From Zygaena filipendulae (Eukaryota > Arthropoda > Insecta > Lepidoptera > Zygaenidae): a stretch of 64,000 nt of DNA. This document shows, piece by piece, positions 1-11,600 of this stretch (positions are counted from its first letter, which is position 1; every line of letters starts with the position of its first letter). Location: positions 8,028,001 to 8,092,000 of the forward strand of contig OU015666.1 in assembly GCA_907165275.2 (NCBI GenBank). The letters run 5' to 3'. The notes beneath the pieces were generated by a model. The model searched no databases, was not told where the DNA came from, and saw only the letters and a list, made by a program, of their open reading frames with translations. The translations under genes and the position numbers were made by a program.

Positions 1-3
1 GAA

Positions 4-469
4 AATAAAAAGGCAGAGTATAGAAATAATTACGTATATATATTAAAACAAATAATAATTAGACGTGAAGTAATAAATTAATATACATCTTTTAACACTT
101 TAAAAGTTTGTAATTAAATTATTAAATTTTATTTAAAATAATAATAAAAAAAACACTTTTTCTCTAATTTGTGGGCACACAAATAATGTTGCAAATTAAA
201 GATTACTGTGATTTGAACACTAAATAAATGAACGATTAATAACGTGTGTTTCCCCTTCGTGATTTAACTTTTATTTGCAACATTGTCTGTGTTCTCACAA
301 ACTACAGATTCTTTTTATTTTTTTTAATTTTGATAATTTTTAATAAAATTTAACTAAAAACTTCTTAAAGTCGATGTTAAAAGATGTATATTAGTTTATT
401 ACTTCATGCCTGATAATAATTTGTTTTAATATATATACGTAATTATTTCTATACTCTGCCTTTTTATGT
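4..469. mobile_element. Foldback/MITE-like inverted-repeat element
   Basis: The first about 95 bases return in inverted form at 372-468: the left end reads AAAAAGGCAGAGTATAG and the right end is its complement. A second inverted pair lies inside (about 155-215 against 245-300). No coding capacity is visible. The layout fits a non-autonomous TIR or foldback element. Its left edge touches the window start, so the target duplication cannot be judged fully. Confidence 0.6.
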
Positions 470-490
470 TCCGCGAATTCTGCCGGTGTG

Positions 491-2100
491 TATACAGGCT
501 GTTGTTTTGGTCAGCAACGCGCGTAACGGAGGTAGTAATATAACTAATATGGGTTCTAAAAAAAATATAAAAAAAATATATTTTTTATAATTCGGAACAT
601 TATTTAAAAGAAAATCTCTGCACAAGATATCTAAAAATGTTTACATTAAATGGTAATTGGTAAAGCCTTAGCGCGTAGACTAGAGCTACGACATCATAGA
701 TTCTACGCGCTACGAGCAGCTACATCGCGCGTCTCGTCGTCGTCGGTACCTACCTACCTACTACCTACCTACCTACTTTTGCACAAACGTTTTACCTATT
801 TAGATCACGGTAAGTAAACAAAACATTTTAGACTCTCTTTCCCTCCATACTTTACTGGGCTTAGGACCGGCAAAGGAACTGAATAATTTAGAAATTATTA
901 AATTAGAAATGACATTTTTATCCATTAATAATATCCATTAAAGTTCTATGGCGCTGTTATTAAGTACCTTTGGCGTATTTAAAAAGGTGAACGAACTTAT
1001 TTACAATCATTAAACGTGATTTACAAATTATTGATTACACAAAACACGAAGTCTTCTAAAAGTTTTTTTTATTTACACTGATTTTACGTTAACGGTTTAT
1101 CTGTTCAGTGTCTACCGCGTTGCGCGATGCAAACAGAAGCACGACATCGCAAATTGTCTTTTAATCGCGATAAAACAGTTTAATTGTTCGTAATCACTTC
1201 TAAAGCGTTCAGTATCTCTTGTTTTAATGTGTCGGCGTATTCGTCATGCGTACCACTTTACGTCACCCCACAAATAAAAGTCCAATTGAGTTAGATCGGG
1301 TGAACGTGGTGGCCACGGTATGGGTCCACCTCTTCCTATCCAACGATCACCAAACTCCGATGTTAAATGGTCAATGCCAAAGCTTCGCCCAGCATCCCAG
1401 GTAGGTAGGTATTCGCGCGCGGCTGCGCACGAAAGTAGGTATTCAAGGACTGCATCTTGAACATTAACAGGGAGCCCAGATTGACCTTTAGGTACCTGTT
1501 GTGTGACGAGGTGTAGCGAATGTTACCCATTCCCTGAGACTAAAAACAACAGTCCTTATGGTGTAACGAGTTAAACTTGGACGAGTTGAAAACGTCGCAC
1601 TCCACTCGGCTACACTATTCGCTTCATCTTCGCTGTTACTAAATACTCAATAAATTTCACTATTGGTTAATCCTGCGAACGACCGAGCCATTTTAGCACA
1701 GAAACAACGCACGCGCAATAGCCGCGGCTGTGGAAGGCAGACTAGCTGGCGCCTGGCGCTGGCCGCTGGCGCTAGCGCCGGCGGGCGGGGGTGGCACATC
1801 GCCGCGCCCCCCGGCCCCCGCCGCCCTGCCGCCCCGCCGCATTCGCCCGCGTTCCCACCGAGGCGGGGTGTATGTAGGTACTATGTACGTAGGTATTATT
1901 GCATGCCGTATGATGCGCGCCGCGCCGCGCGGTCAACGACCGGTAGCGTAGGCTCGCCCGCTTGTATAAACAAAATAAATAATTTTTTCGGATTTTCCTT
2001 GAAAAAATAATTAATTTTTTTTATATTTTTTTTGACATCAGTATCGTTAGTACAACCACCTCTGTGACGGGCGTTGTTGACCAAAACAACAGCCTGTATA
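491..2100. mobile_element. Decayed TIR transposon, 1.6 kb
   Basis: The two ends match in inverted orientation over about 40 bp, starting with TATACAGGCTGTTGTTTTGG at 491 and its complement ending at 2100. Inside lies a broken transposase segment (separate entry) and a CpG-rich stretch at 1720-1960 that gives spurious open frames. TA at the extreme ends would fit Tc1/mariner-type insertion, which is an inference from the transposase-like segment and the TA. Confidence 0.65.
1195..1354 (-). pseudogene. Transposase C-terminal fragment (mariner-like DDE family)
   Basis: On the minus strand 1354-1244 encodes a segment containing RWIGRGGP, then WPPRSPDLTQLDFYLWG, which is the hallmark block before the last catalytic acidic residue of insect mariner-like transposases. 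A TGA stop at 1246-1244 follows, and the similarity seems to continue in another frame (DEYADTLKQEIL), so the gene is frameshifted. It lies inside the TIR element 491-2100, whose remnant transposase it probably is. It is not functional. Confidence 0.7.
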
Positions 2101-3351
2101 ATAGTTCTTTGTAGAGGTGTAGAGTTTGTGAAGTTAGACCTTGTAGAGTTAGAAGCTTGGCTCTAGTCAAAATTCTAGTCAAGTCAAAATTGCGGAAGTC
2201 TCATACAAACTTCCATCCCCTAATTTAAGGGGTTGGGGGATAAAAGTTACAAGTTTTATAATTTTTTGTTGTTTGTGTACTAACACTAGCTTACATACCA
2301 AATTTCAGCTTTCATCATCAGTGAGTCAGTGACGAAATCGGGGTTTTTTAGATATCAATAAAATCTAAAGTATGAGAGCTATGCAATTAAAACTTTATAT
2401 ATTTAATAAGTCTTCTATTCACAACATATCCCGAAAATTTTGTTTATCTGGTGTAATTGGACTTGGAATTGGAATATGGACCCAATTTTCAAGGGTTCAA
2501 AAAAACGACGAAGCGCTTCGAGAAAAGATAGGTAGTGCCCTTGCGCTTCGCTGGCTCGTCTTGGCTGGGCACTACCGTGCCCCCAAATACAAAAGATTCG
2601 GTTCGGTTTGTTATATTTGACAATGTGTGCCTGAGTACTCACAACAATCAGAACGTAGATGGTTTTGATAAGATTGAATGTGTAGCACTCATTATGTTAG
2701 CTACTTCATGGCGCAAGGGGTGCGGGTTCAATTTCCTACTTCTGTTTTTAATGCCCTAACGTGTAGTCAGCACCAAAACTATGTAAGCACTCGCAGTCGT
2801 TGCACTTTATTACTATCGCAATACGCAAAGAATAGAGATTATATAAAGAAGCGACACTCTGCGTCTCCCGCCAGTATCATGCCTCCTCATATCCAGCGAA
2901 AGTTTTTGGAAATTCCGAGGAAAGTTTGACACAGTCATGTCAACTGTCAACCTTACGATGCGCACACGCGCACAACACGTGCACGTCCAGCCACGTGCAA
3001 TAACTACTCGCTGCTTTGCATGAATAACCGCACAATCCAAAATTTTGAAATTACTGTTTTAAAAGAAGCGCGACGTTGTCGACGCGACGATGTCAGAAAG
3101 ACGTTAATGAATGCCCTTTTGGTGATCACATTGTTTGTTTGTAAATTGTAATCTTCAATATACATAAAAAGGTGCAAGAAAAAAACATACTGTAATACGA
3201 CTACACAGCGCTAAATGTAAAATTAGCTTTTATTAGATTGTGTGATTATTTATTTTTACAACTTAAATGTAAGCAGCGCGTGCGCGGGCGTGCGGCGCTA
3301 GTCGGCGGGCGTGGCGGCGCGCTCGGGCGGCGCGGGGCACGGCTCCCGGGG
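2101..3351. other. Non-coding, repeat-derived stretch
   Basis: No gene is visible. The part at 2535-2600 (GGCACTACCGTGCCCCC) recurs in diverged form near 46560-46620 and is therefore a dispersed repeat. A tRNA-like B-box (GGGTTCAATTTCC) at about 2723 suggests a SINE piece. The remaining short open frames have no recognisable similarity. Confidence 0.4.
3228..3233 (-). promoter_or_regulatory. Poly(A) signal candidate of Sgf29
   Basis: AATAAA on the minus strand, about 120 nt past the Sgf29 stop codon. A second AATAAA lies at 3254-3249 and would be met first. Confidence 0.45.
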
Positions 3352-6300
3352 TCAGGTGGCGCGCCCCTTGCCTTCCTTGATGGCGATCACGTAGCGCTGC
3401 GCCACGCGCTCCGGCGGCGAGTACCCGTCCGCGTACGAAGAGTCCTGCCGCGCAAAATAACACCAACATAAACACTTTATCGCTAACAGAGTGGTTTCAC
3501 CTCGGAATGGGCTAGAAGAAGTGGTCTTGGCGCCTAACCTTAAAAAAACAAATTGGATAAATATTTACAACCAAAGAAAAGTAATGAATAACTCGATACA
3601 GTAGGAGTACTTATCTACATCAAAAAATCAATTTTTTTTTTCTCTGTCTGTCTGTTTGTTCCGGCTAATCTATGAAACGGCAGGACCGATTTTAACGATA
3701 CTCTCACTGACAGATAGCTGATGGTATAAGGAATAACTTAGGCTACTTTTATTTTAAAAAATTGTTACCGCGGTAATTCCGAAACTCCCGCGGGGGAAAC
3801 TGCGGAGCACAGCTAGTATAAATAAAATACCACATTCGACTAATCCCAGTACATAAACCCTTTGAAGGGTCAATAGTTTTTCGAAGTGGCGGTTTTTGTG
3901 CACGCAAAAAGATATATTATGACGTTTTGAGCTGATTTCTAGTGATAGTTTGCAATTTCAAATCATACAGGAGGCAGTTAATAGGTAGAGCGTTAGTTTC
4001 ATTCAAACTTTCGCTCGAAGTCGAAGCTGAAAACCAATCGATGCGCTGAGCATCGAATAATTACATTCGCGCACTGACGTGGTAAGCTGTCTCCCTTTCC
4101 ACCATACTTGAAATCCTGCGACTACGCGCGCGTGCATTGGGCGTATAAATTGTGAGTAGGTATAACGGCCCACCTCGAACAGAACCTCGTAGGGGTCGGC
4201 CGCGTGCGCGGGCAGCCGGTTGACGACGGCGCGGTAGAAGCACGTGGTCTGCGGGTACAGCGCCATGACCACGGCGCCCTTGGGGAACAGCGCGTGGTCG
4301 GCGGTGCGCGGGTCGGCGCGCATCAGCGGCAGCGGCACCACGCGCCGCTTGCTCAGCACGTGCCGATTCTTCTGCTCCTCGTCGATGTCGTCCACTTCGT
4401 ACTTGCCCTGGGCCGGCAGCCAGCTCACCACCTGTTCCGACAGGGTAAAGTCCAGTATTATAAATATACGTATTAATTATTGTAACACCGATGTTATCCT
4501 ACTCTTGTTTGTTATTATTGTAACCTCATTAAACTAGTGATTTTGCCTACTGAGCGGCATAGTCGCATAATGTGATTAAGCTCAGTAAAAAAAGAGAAAA
4601 AAAAAAAAAACGTAAGTTATCTACTTGTAACACTTTTTGAATCTTATTAAAATAGCAATAAAGTTCAGCAACTGGTCAGAGTTTTTTTTTCAATTCTGAC
4701 TGCATCCGGTGGTGTATACTTTATCTGTCTCCATAATGGATGTTTGTCAGCAGCCAAGTTCCGGGAATAAAAGTGAATTTGAGAATTTGGAATTTGTAGA
4801 TGACCTAAGAGAGACAGTAGTGAAGAGTTGCTTTGTATTTTGCACATTGTCCTAACTGATGATGTTATGTGTGTGTGTAACAAGTTAAAATACAGTTTCG
4901 GAAGACAAATTTTAGTTAATGAAGTCTCAGAGAACCTAAGCTGGCATGCAATAAAAAAAACAACTCACGCACCTCAGCTAGTATCCAGTTTTCCTCCTTT
5001 TCGGAGACGCGCACCAGGGCCGCGACGGCGTCGCCCGCGCGTGCCACGTGCCCCGCGTCCGCCGGCACCGCGCCGCACAGTGGGGGCGCACGCTCGCCCA
5101 CGCGGCCCACGTGCAGGGGCAGCGTCTGCGCCGCGCTCAGCAACATCTTCATCAGCGCGCCGCACCCGATCGTCTCCTTGTTGCCCGCGTGCCGCGCCTG
5201 ACCAAGACAAGACACGTAAGTCACCCACCGCCGAATAGTAAGCACGGAATGACGAACCAACAATCCAGTGTCCATGTCCACCGCGACTGTTCGATGCATT
5301 ATCACCACAAGAACCAATGTCTACACTCCTACTTCAGTAATTTTATTACACAGAAAAATGAGAATGATATTATAAATGAGAAAGAAGTTATGTAATTGTT
5401 ATATCAGGTTTAATCTTATAATCTTCTCATGTGCTTGGATGTACAATGTACATATCAAGAACTAACCTGAATGCGTCTTTCGTTCCTGATCGCACGTATC
5501 TCGTAGATGCGCGCTAGTGCCGCACGTAGCTTCTTCTCTTCATTTTCTGAGGCTGTCAGTGCAGTTCTATACAAACTCTTCAACTGCATCTGCTGCAAAA
5601 ATTACAGATCATTTTACATTACCTTTTTAAAGGGTTATGTTTCAATTTCACATGAAAAAAATATCTTGTAAGAGATTAATACAATATTTTTATAATACTG
5701 CTGCAGCATTTGAATAGGTACACTAAACTTTACAAATCAATGGGTGCATTCACATCTAGTAAATGCACATGTTTGTAGTGCAAACTGCTGTTGCCATAAC
5801 TGTTTGTTATACTCCACAACAAGTAATGAGGATTTCTTCAGCCTTTTGAAGCAGGTATTGTATGGGTAATAAGTTTTGCCATATTTGTACATCACAATAG
5901 CAGAATGAGGGTAGGATAATGGTGGAACTAGACAGCAGTGTGGGCTGTGTGGGGTTATTAAAATGACTATCATTTTGGTTACACTAATGTAATTAAAATA
6001 TTGAAAGCTTGCCTGCTGTGAAGAACCTGATGAGCCTTCATCATTGGAAGGTGATGACTCTGCTGCTTTTTCAGCTTTTAATATAGCCTCAATGCATTGT
6101 TCATTATGAACCCTTTCACCTTCAATGTCATGTGTCAAGCGATGTAGAGATCTTAAACGCTCCTAAACGGAATACAATTTATCATTAATAAAATACATAG
6201 TTTTTTTCTTTTTATAGTGACATCTGCACAGTTGGATTCTACTTTGTTGGTTTGTGCTACTAAAAAAGACATGTCCCATACCATAGGTACCTACTTGTAA

Positions 6301-6498
6301 ATTAATACCAATAATATCATAACAATAATTAATTATAATATCATATTGAGATAGTTATTAAATAACCATTGATATTAATAAATTAAATTAACCATGGGTA
6401 TTAAAACATTAGAAATAGAGCAGCAAAATAACATAAATTAATGTAAAATAAAGACATACCTGCACCTGTTGTGCAGCAGCATCAGGGGTTAGAGGCAT
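3352..6498 (-). CDS. Sgf29: SAGA-associated factor 29 (SGF29), tandem Tudor histone reader
   Basis: Six exons join into 296 codons plus stop: 6498-6460, 6162-6013, 5592-5467, 5197-4973, 4431-4174 and 3444-3352. All junctions are phase 0. The family is a subunit of the SAGA and ATAC acetyltransferase modules, and its tandem Tudor domain binds H3K4me2/3 in the nucleus. The N-terminal half (residues 1-105) is helical and Lys/Glu-rich as expected for the coiled coil. The Tudor half shows the conserved blocks YEVDDIDEEQ, ALYPQTTCFYRAVV and LFEDSSYADGYSP, and it ends about where the human protein (293 aa) does. The start has the only in-frame ATG before the first exon's donor. The second intron has a GC donor (6012-6011, CAG/GCAAGC); the nearby GT would break the phase. 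Exon 5 and 4 code is strongly GC-rich, unlike the introns. It diverges from Pabp2 across 2.2 kb. Confidence 0.93.
3640..3816 (+). mobile_element. Helitron-like 3' end (non-autonomous)
   Basis: Ends with a GC-rich hairpin (CTCCCGCGGGGGAAACTGCGG) region followed by CACAGCTAG and T, the 3' terminus typical of short lepidopteran Helitrons. It lies in the last intron of Sgf29. Confidence 0.6.
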
Positions 6499-6736
6499 CT
6501 TGTAATAATGCACCAGAGACCTTCCAACTCAAATAAGCAACATGTACCCAGGAAATGATGACAAATATCTGAATAATAAAACCAATGTAAAGTATTATTT
6601 ACAATTCTATGATATAAGAATGTCTAGGTACACAAGTTCGTAAATTAAACTACGCAAGCCAATGATGTTTTTATTATATAGAATTAGAATGTCTTTGAAG
6701 CAAGCTTAATTTTTCTTCTAGGTTATTCAAACTTAT

Positions 6737-6806
6737 AAACAAACATCTCCACTACTACACTTTGACCTTAGCCAAAAGGCCGAGAAGCGATGAAAACAAA
6801 CATCTC
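6737..6806. repeat. 13-bp target-site duplication flanking the U2 fragment
   Basis: AAACAAACATCTC occurs at 6737-6749 and again at 6794-6806, directly bracketing the U2 snRNA fragment. Confidence 0.85.
6753..6791 (-). pseudogene. U2 snRNA retropseudogene, 5' fragment
   Basis: The minus strand from 6791 to 6753 matches the first about 39 nt of U2 snRNA (ATCGCTTCTCGGCC, then TTTTGGCTAAG) with one substitution near position 24, after which similarity stops at GTGTAGTA. It keeps the region before the branch-site-pairing GUAGUA but nothing of the Sm site or later stems, so it cannot be a working snRNA. A perfect 13-bp direct repeat flanks it, which shows LINE-type retrotransposition of a 3'-truncated U2 copy. 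It sits about 250 bp upstream of the Sgf29 start. Confidence 0.85.
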
Positions 6807-7237
6807 AAAAACTAGAGTTACAGACGTACCGCAATAATGAAATAGCACCACCGATCGCTGTTAATCATGGAACCACATGGAACCACAGACGAATAAGAGA
6901 ACATGCATGGAACTCTTCTGAGATGGAACTATTTATCAAAAATCGTCAAAAATCAAAATTCAATATTGAATAGTAATAAATATTGACTTATGGAGGGTAC
7001 CAGAGAGAAGGTAATCACTACGTTTGAGGGTACTAGGGTAGAAGCACAAAGAGATATTTGTATTCGTCTGAGTATCTATGCTTATGAGTTATGTCTAAAG
7101 AGGGTAGAAGTCATAGAGTAACTTATATACTACTGAGACTGAGATAGAGTTATCAGTAAAAAAAACGACTAGACGCCATCTAACGCTAATGAACTTCAAC
7201 TTTTTCTACTTTTACTAGCGAAGTACGATAAACCGTT

Positions 7238-7280
7238 GACTGAGAATCAGGCGGCCCAGGTTCGATCCCCGTGTAATAAA
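7238..7280 (+). repeat. SINE fragment with tRNA-type B box
   Basis: CAGGTTCGATCCCCGTG carries a GGTTCGANNCC B box, but no acceptor stem, D arm or anticodon arm can be folded around it, so it is a tRNA-derived SINE piece and not a tRNA gene. Confidence 0.4.
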
Positions 7281-7324
7281 ATAATTACCTAGGTACATAC
7301 CTCAGGTATATACTTTTTTTTTTA

Positions 7325-8225
7325 AAACCCCAATAGGGAAGGCAAAGGAATTAGGAAGCTAAGTCCATACAGCCAATTCAGTGGTATATTTCTTTTTCTG
7401 AAGTTATTTAAAGCATCGAAATGCATCTCATCAATGTATTTCGATGTTTTACCGGAACTTTTGGCAGCAAATCTTCACAGTTGAACCTCAATAGGACGCT
7501 CTGTGGGAAGTTGTATAGTAAACCAAAACCTCCCGATGAACGCATTATTTACCACATTTACACAATATTAATCACGATAAACTAATTTGTAAAACAAAGA
7601 AATTAAGTTGACGTACATTTCTGCTCTAATCCCACCCAAAGTCCCACCAAAGATATAATATTATTATGTATTGGGTTTGTTCCGTTTTGTACAGGGCCCA
7701 GTGCTCGCAGTGCCCCTGAAATTCATTTGACTATTAATACTGCTGCTGCCAGTGACCGCAGTAGGTGGTATGACGTCATAATCATCGCCATTTTTGTACT
7801 GTGAGCACTCTGCACTGGCGCTTTCGAGGTACGGTGCTCTCAGTGGTTTGAACTTTGATCACGTGATCGACCTCGGACCACCGATTTGTCAGTTGATATT
7901 GGCAGCGTACTGCATTCAGTATAGCAAACTAAAGGAATGGCTTCGCAGTATACTAAATTGACGTCATACTTTACAGTACTCGCAGTGCACATCGGAATAT
8001 ACCCAATACCCATAATTATGCATGAGTCCACAACTGACACATGGAGAAATTTTTAAATCTTTTTTATTTTTATTTTTTCGAGGAAGGCAAAGGAAACTTA
8101 GTCCATATAGTAAATTCCTACCACATTCACACAATATTAATCACGATAAATTAATTTATAAAACAAAGTTATAGAACTCACGTCTATTTGTGCTCAAATT
8201 CCGCCAAAGTCCCTTACATTTAACT
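7325..8225. repeat. Two direct copies of a dispersed repeat flanking a MITE
   Basis: The segment 7330-7660 (GGGAAGGCAAAGGA, AAGTCCATA, CACAATATTAATCACGATAAA, AAAGTCCCACC) is repeated in shortened form at 8080-8220 in the same order and orientation. Related blocks lie at 22170-22290 and about 45590-45680. Between the two copies lies the TIR element 7672-8013. Confidence 0.5.
7672..8013. mobile_element. MITE with imperfect TIRs
   Basis: The left end (TATGTATTGGGTTTGTTCCG) and the complement of the right end (TTATGGGTATTGGGTATATT) match imperfectly. The interior repeats CTCGCAGTG/CGCAGTA motifs in both orientations. No coding capacity. Confidence 0.45.
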
Positions 8226-8359
8226 GAAACCGGAAAATGACATAAAATGTAAAGATCAAGATTTCTTTGCCTTTTTCCAAAGGCGATAATAAAAAAAATA
8301 TCTATGGATTTTTGAGATGGCGGCCATTATTTTGACTTGACGTTTATCTGTTTTCGTTT

Positions 8360-8678
8360 TCCAGAAATAGTGGATTGTGAGTTCGTGCATCGAACTAAAT
8401 CTTAATTTATCGTAATAATAACGTGGTTATTTTAAATAGTATCGTCTAATAGTTAAATAACGTTCTTTATAGCAATATACAACAGTAGTATTTTTAAATT
8501 AGGTCATAAGCTTCGTTACGGATTTGGTTACCGGTGAACGGAGGAAGGTAAAACCAAGCTTCCCCTAAAAAATCAGAGAATTGTTTATGTTCAAAAAAGT
8601 TCTGAAATTTATTATTGTTTCCAGATAACCATTACTGACATAAAACTTTGTAATTAATGCTAGAAGCTGTACGTGGAC
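8360..8678 (+). promoter_or_regulatory. Pabp2 upstream region with a 5'UTR intron
   Basis: A non-coding leader exon ends at 8547 (GGAAG/GTAAAA). A 77-bp intron 8548-8624 ends TTGTTTCCAG, and the second exon carries the ATG at 8679. The transcription start is not visible from sequence alone; no TATA box stands out. Confidence 0.5.
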
Positions 8679-11600
8679 ATGGCAGAAAATGATGATTATT
8701 TAGATACAATTGACAACAATCATTTGGACGGAACTAACGGCTCCCTGAATATGACTGACAATAGTATGGGGGTAAGTGAACCACAATACTTAATTAGTAC
8801 TGTTATTGAAAGTGAACCAGAATCAGAAATAAATTTTTGACCAATACTTTTAACTACTGCTTCTAAGTTGATCACTCATTTATGTATCTTAAATAATGAC
8901 ATTGTATCTATGTAATAGCCAGATTTTATTTTTGATTCAGCGCTCATAGGTAGTGATAGTAAATAATACCATGTAGAAAATAATACCACAACTAACATTC
9001 TTAGCTCCATATTATGAGAGACCTCAATATATGGATTATACTACTACAAGAAAATGTGACCAATGACCAATGTATTTTACCAACAAATACTAACATAATA
9101 ATATTGAAAACTTGATGTTTTTCTTTGAAATTCTATAATCCTGCATTTAGTAAGGAACCCTAAATGTGCGAAGTCCGGACATGCACTTGGCCAGTTTTAA
9201 TCTACATTGTAGATATAATGTAGAAGAATTGCTATAATGTAGAAGATGATAAACATGCTAACACTATTACTATTTCTTATATAATAAGTTTTAACTCTCT
9301 GGCTTTCACTTTGCAATGAATGAATGTATTTTTTTGTCCATCCATAAGAGACCTGGGAAGTGTCATTTAATATCTTTATCCTGGTGTATAATTCTTTAAG
9401 GAATCTTAAAACTCTACTTCTAAAATAACAGCTATCTCTTACAACTTTAAAACATTGTAATGTTTGTTCCTTACTACACATAATATTTATTTAATGCTAA
9501 CACATACAATAAGCTAGTACAATATAAACCGATTACAGTGGTTAACAGATACTAGCTGTAGGCCTTATATACAACTCCTCACACAAATCTTCAAACAGAC
9601 AAAAGTTTCATTCATTCATCATCACAAATCACTTACAGGGCCCTCAGAACTGTGTAGTGTGTGCTGTAAAAATTACTGATGTCACCCACTGGTGTTGCTT
9701 CCATACAAGCCCAAAAGCCCGGTCTGCCTAGGCAAAACAGGCTTATGGGTGTGTATGGAACCGCCACTGACATCACCAAAGAATTGAAAGTTGGTTTACG
9801 TCTGACATGATCATAAAATCACACATCAATCACACATCTCCAAAAGTCTACTATTCTCTAATATTTACAAGTTGCAACTACTTCTATAGAAAATCAATGA
9901 TAAAGTTTTACTTAGCATATAAAAGTTGAGTGGTGAATTTTTAATACCTCGTTTGAATATCTACATCTACACTAACATTATAAATATGAAGAGTTGGTTT
10001 GTTTGTTTGAATGTGCTAACTCTGAAACTACTAGTTTAAATTGAAAAATTCTTTTTATGTTTGATATTCCATTTATCGGGGAAGGCTTTAGACTATATAA
10101 CATCACGTTACGACCAATAGGAGCAGAGCAGCGATGAAAAATGGTTGCAAAAAATGGGAAAATTATTACTTTCCAGAGTTTCGGTTGCATATGCTGCATA
10201 GACGGCTAGCTGTGGAATATATTTTAGTAGGTTTTTTTCTCAAATTAATGTGGGTGAAAACACAGGGCACAGCTAGTATCTTATATTATTAGGAGTTGGT
10301 TACTAGTCTAAACTAACAATGGGAAGCAAATTGAAATTATTTTATACAAATTTTGTACTGTGATATTTGTTTTGATAGTTTTATTTAACATGTTAAGGGT
10401 GGTGAAGAAGCTGCAGCCACTGATGTTCCTGATTTGGCAGTTATAAAAGCTCGTGTCAAGGAAATGGAAGAGGAAGCTGAAAAGCTAAAGCAAATGCATA
10501 CAGAAGTTGACAAGCAGATGAGTTTAGGCAGTCTACCTGGACTAAGTGAGTTTTATTTATTCCTGATTAATTCTTTTTTTTTGGGTAATCTTAGTTTTCA
10601 ATGTGTTGTACCGTAATTAAGCGCAAAAAGTACCTACTAGTTGCATGATGCTTGAAAGTGCACTGGTACACTTCCACACAGGCAATAGCTATTGGCTAGT
10701 TGACTATTATAGATTAATAAAACATATTGGACACATATTTTTTCTTTTTTTACAAAATAAAAAAATAACGGCGATACATTCAGTTGAAATTTCGCATGAC
10801 ATCACTATCCAGTGCAGTTTGTATGAGGGCTTATCACGACTCACGAATCCCCACCTTTAACTTTAATGTGCTTTATCTCTGTATATTTTCATTAATTTGA
10901 AAAGGCAAAAAATACGTGTCTCTTGCTTTTTTGTTTTCTAACTGATGAACTAATTAGAATTTTGATTTGCAAAAGTCCTCAACAGTAATACATATAAAAG
11001 AAATTACCCACACATTGTTTTATTTATGCAGCGAGTCCGCTAAACATGTCATTAGAAGAGAAGATGGAAGCAGACAATAGATCAGTATATGTTGGCAATG
11101 TTGATTACGGGGCCACTGCTGAGGAGCTGGAGCAACATTTTCATGGATGTGGCTCTATTAACAGGTTTGTTTAAAATTTCCATTGTTAATGAAAATAGCC
11201 ACACTACATATTTCAGCAACTTGATTTATACACTTATTTACTTTTTGAGCAAACATAAATATATATATCTGTTTTGGTTTTGTATACGTAACACATTAGT
11301 AAAGGGAAAAAAAATCCTTTTGTAGGTAAATTTAATTTCTACAAATAATACGTTCTGAAACAAAATTTGTTTATATCAGGTACTTATTTATATATGTGTA
11401 TATATATGTATGTATGTATTTTATTGTATAGGTATGTGTAGGATATGCATGTGTTATTTATTGTGAGTAAATTGCGTCTTTATGTTTTAGTTATTAATTA
11501 TTAGTATCTTGTATTAAGTATTTTATATATTGTTTTGTTTGCACACCCCATCTTCTATATCTCTCCGTCTACCCAATGGTTAACTGGTAGAGAATGCCGC

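Noticed and set aside
1663..2010. Open frames in the GC-rich part of the left transposon
   Set aside because: Low-complexity Ala/Arg/Pro readings in several frames inside a decayed transposon; no similarity or splice support.
2700..2760. tRNA gene near 2723, 7255 or 50910
   Set aside because: Only B-box-like strings; no cloverleaf can be formed, so SINE remnants.
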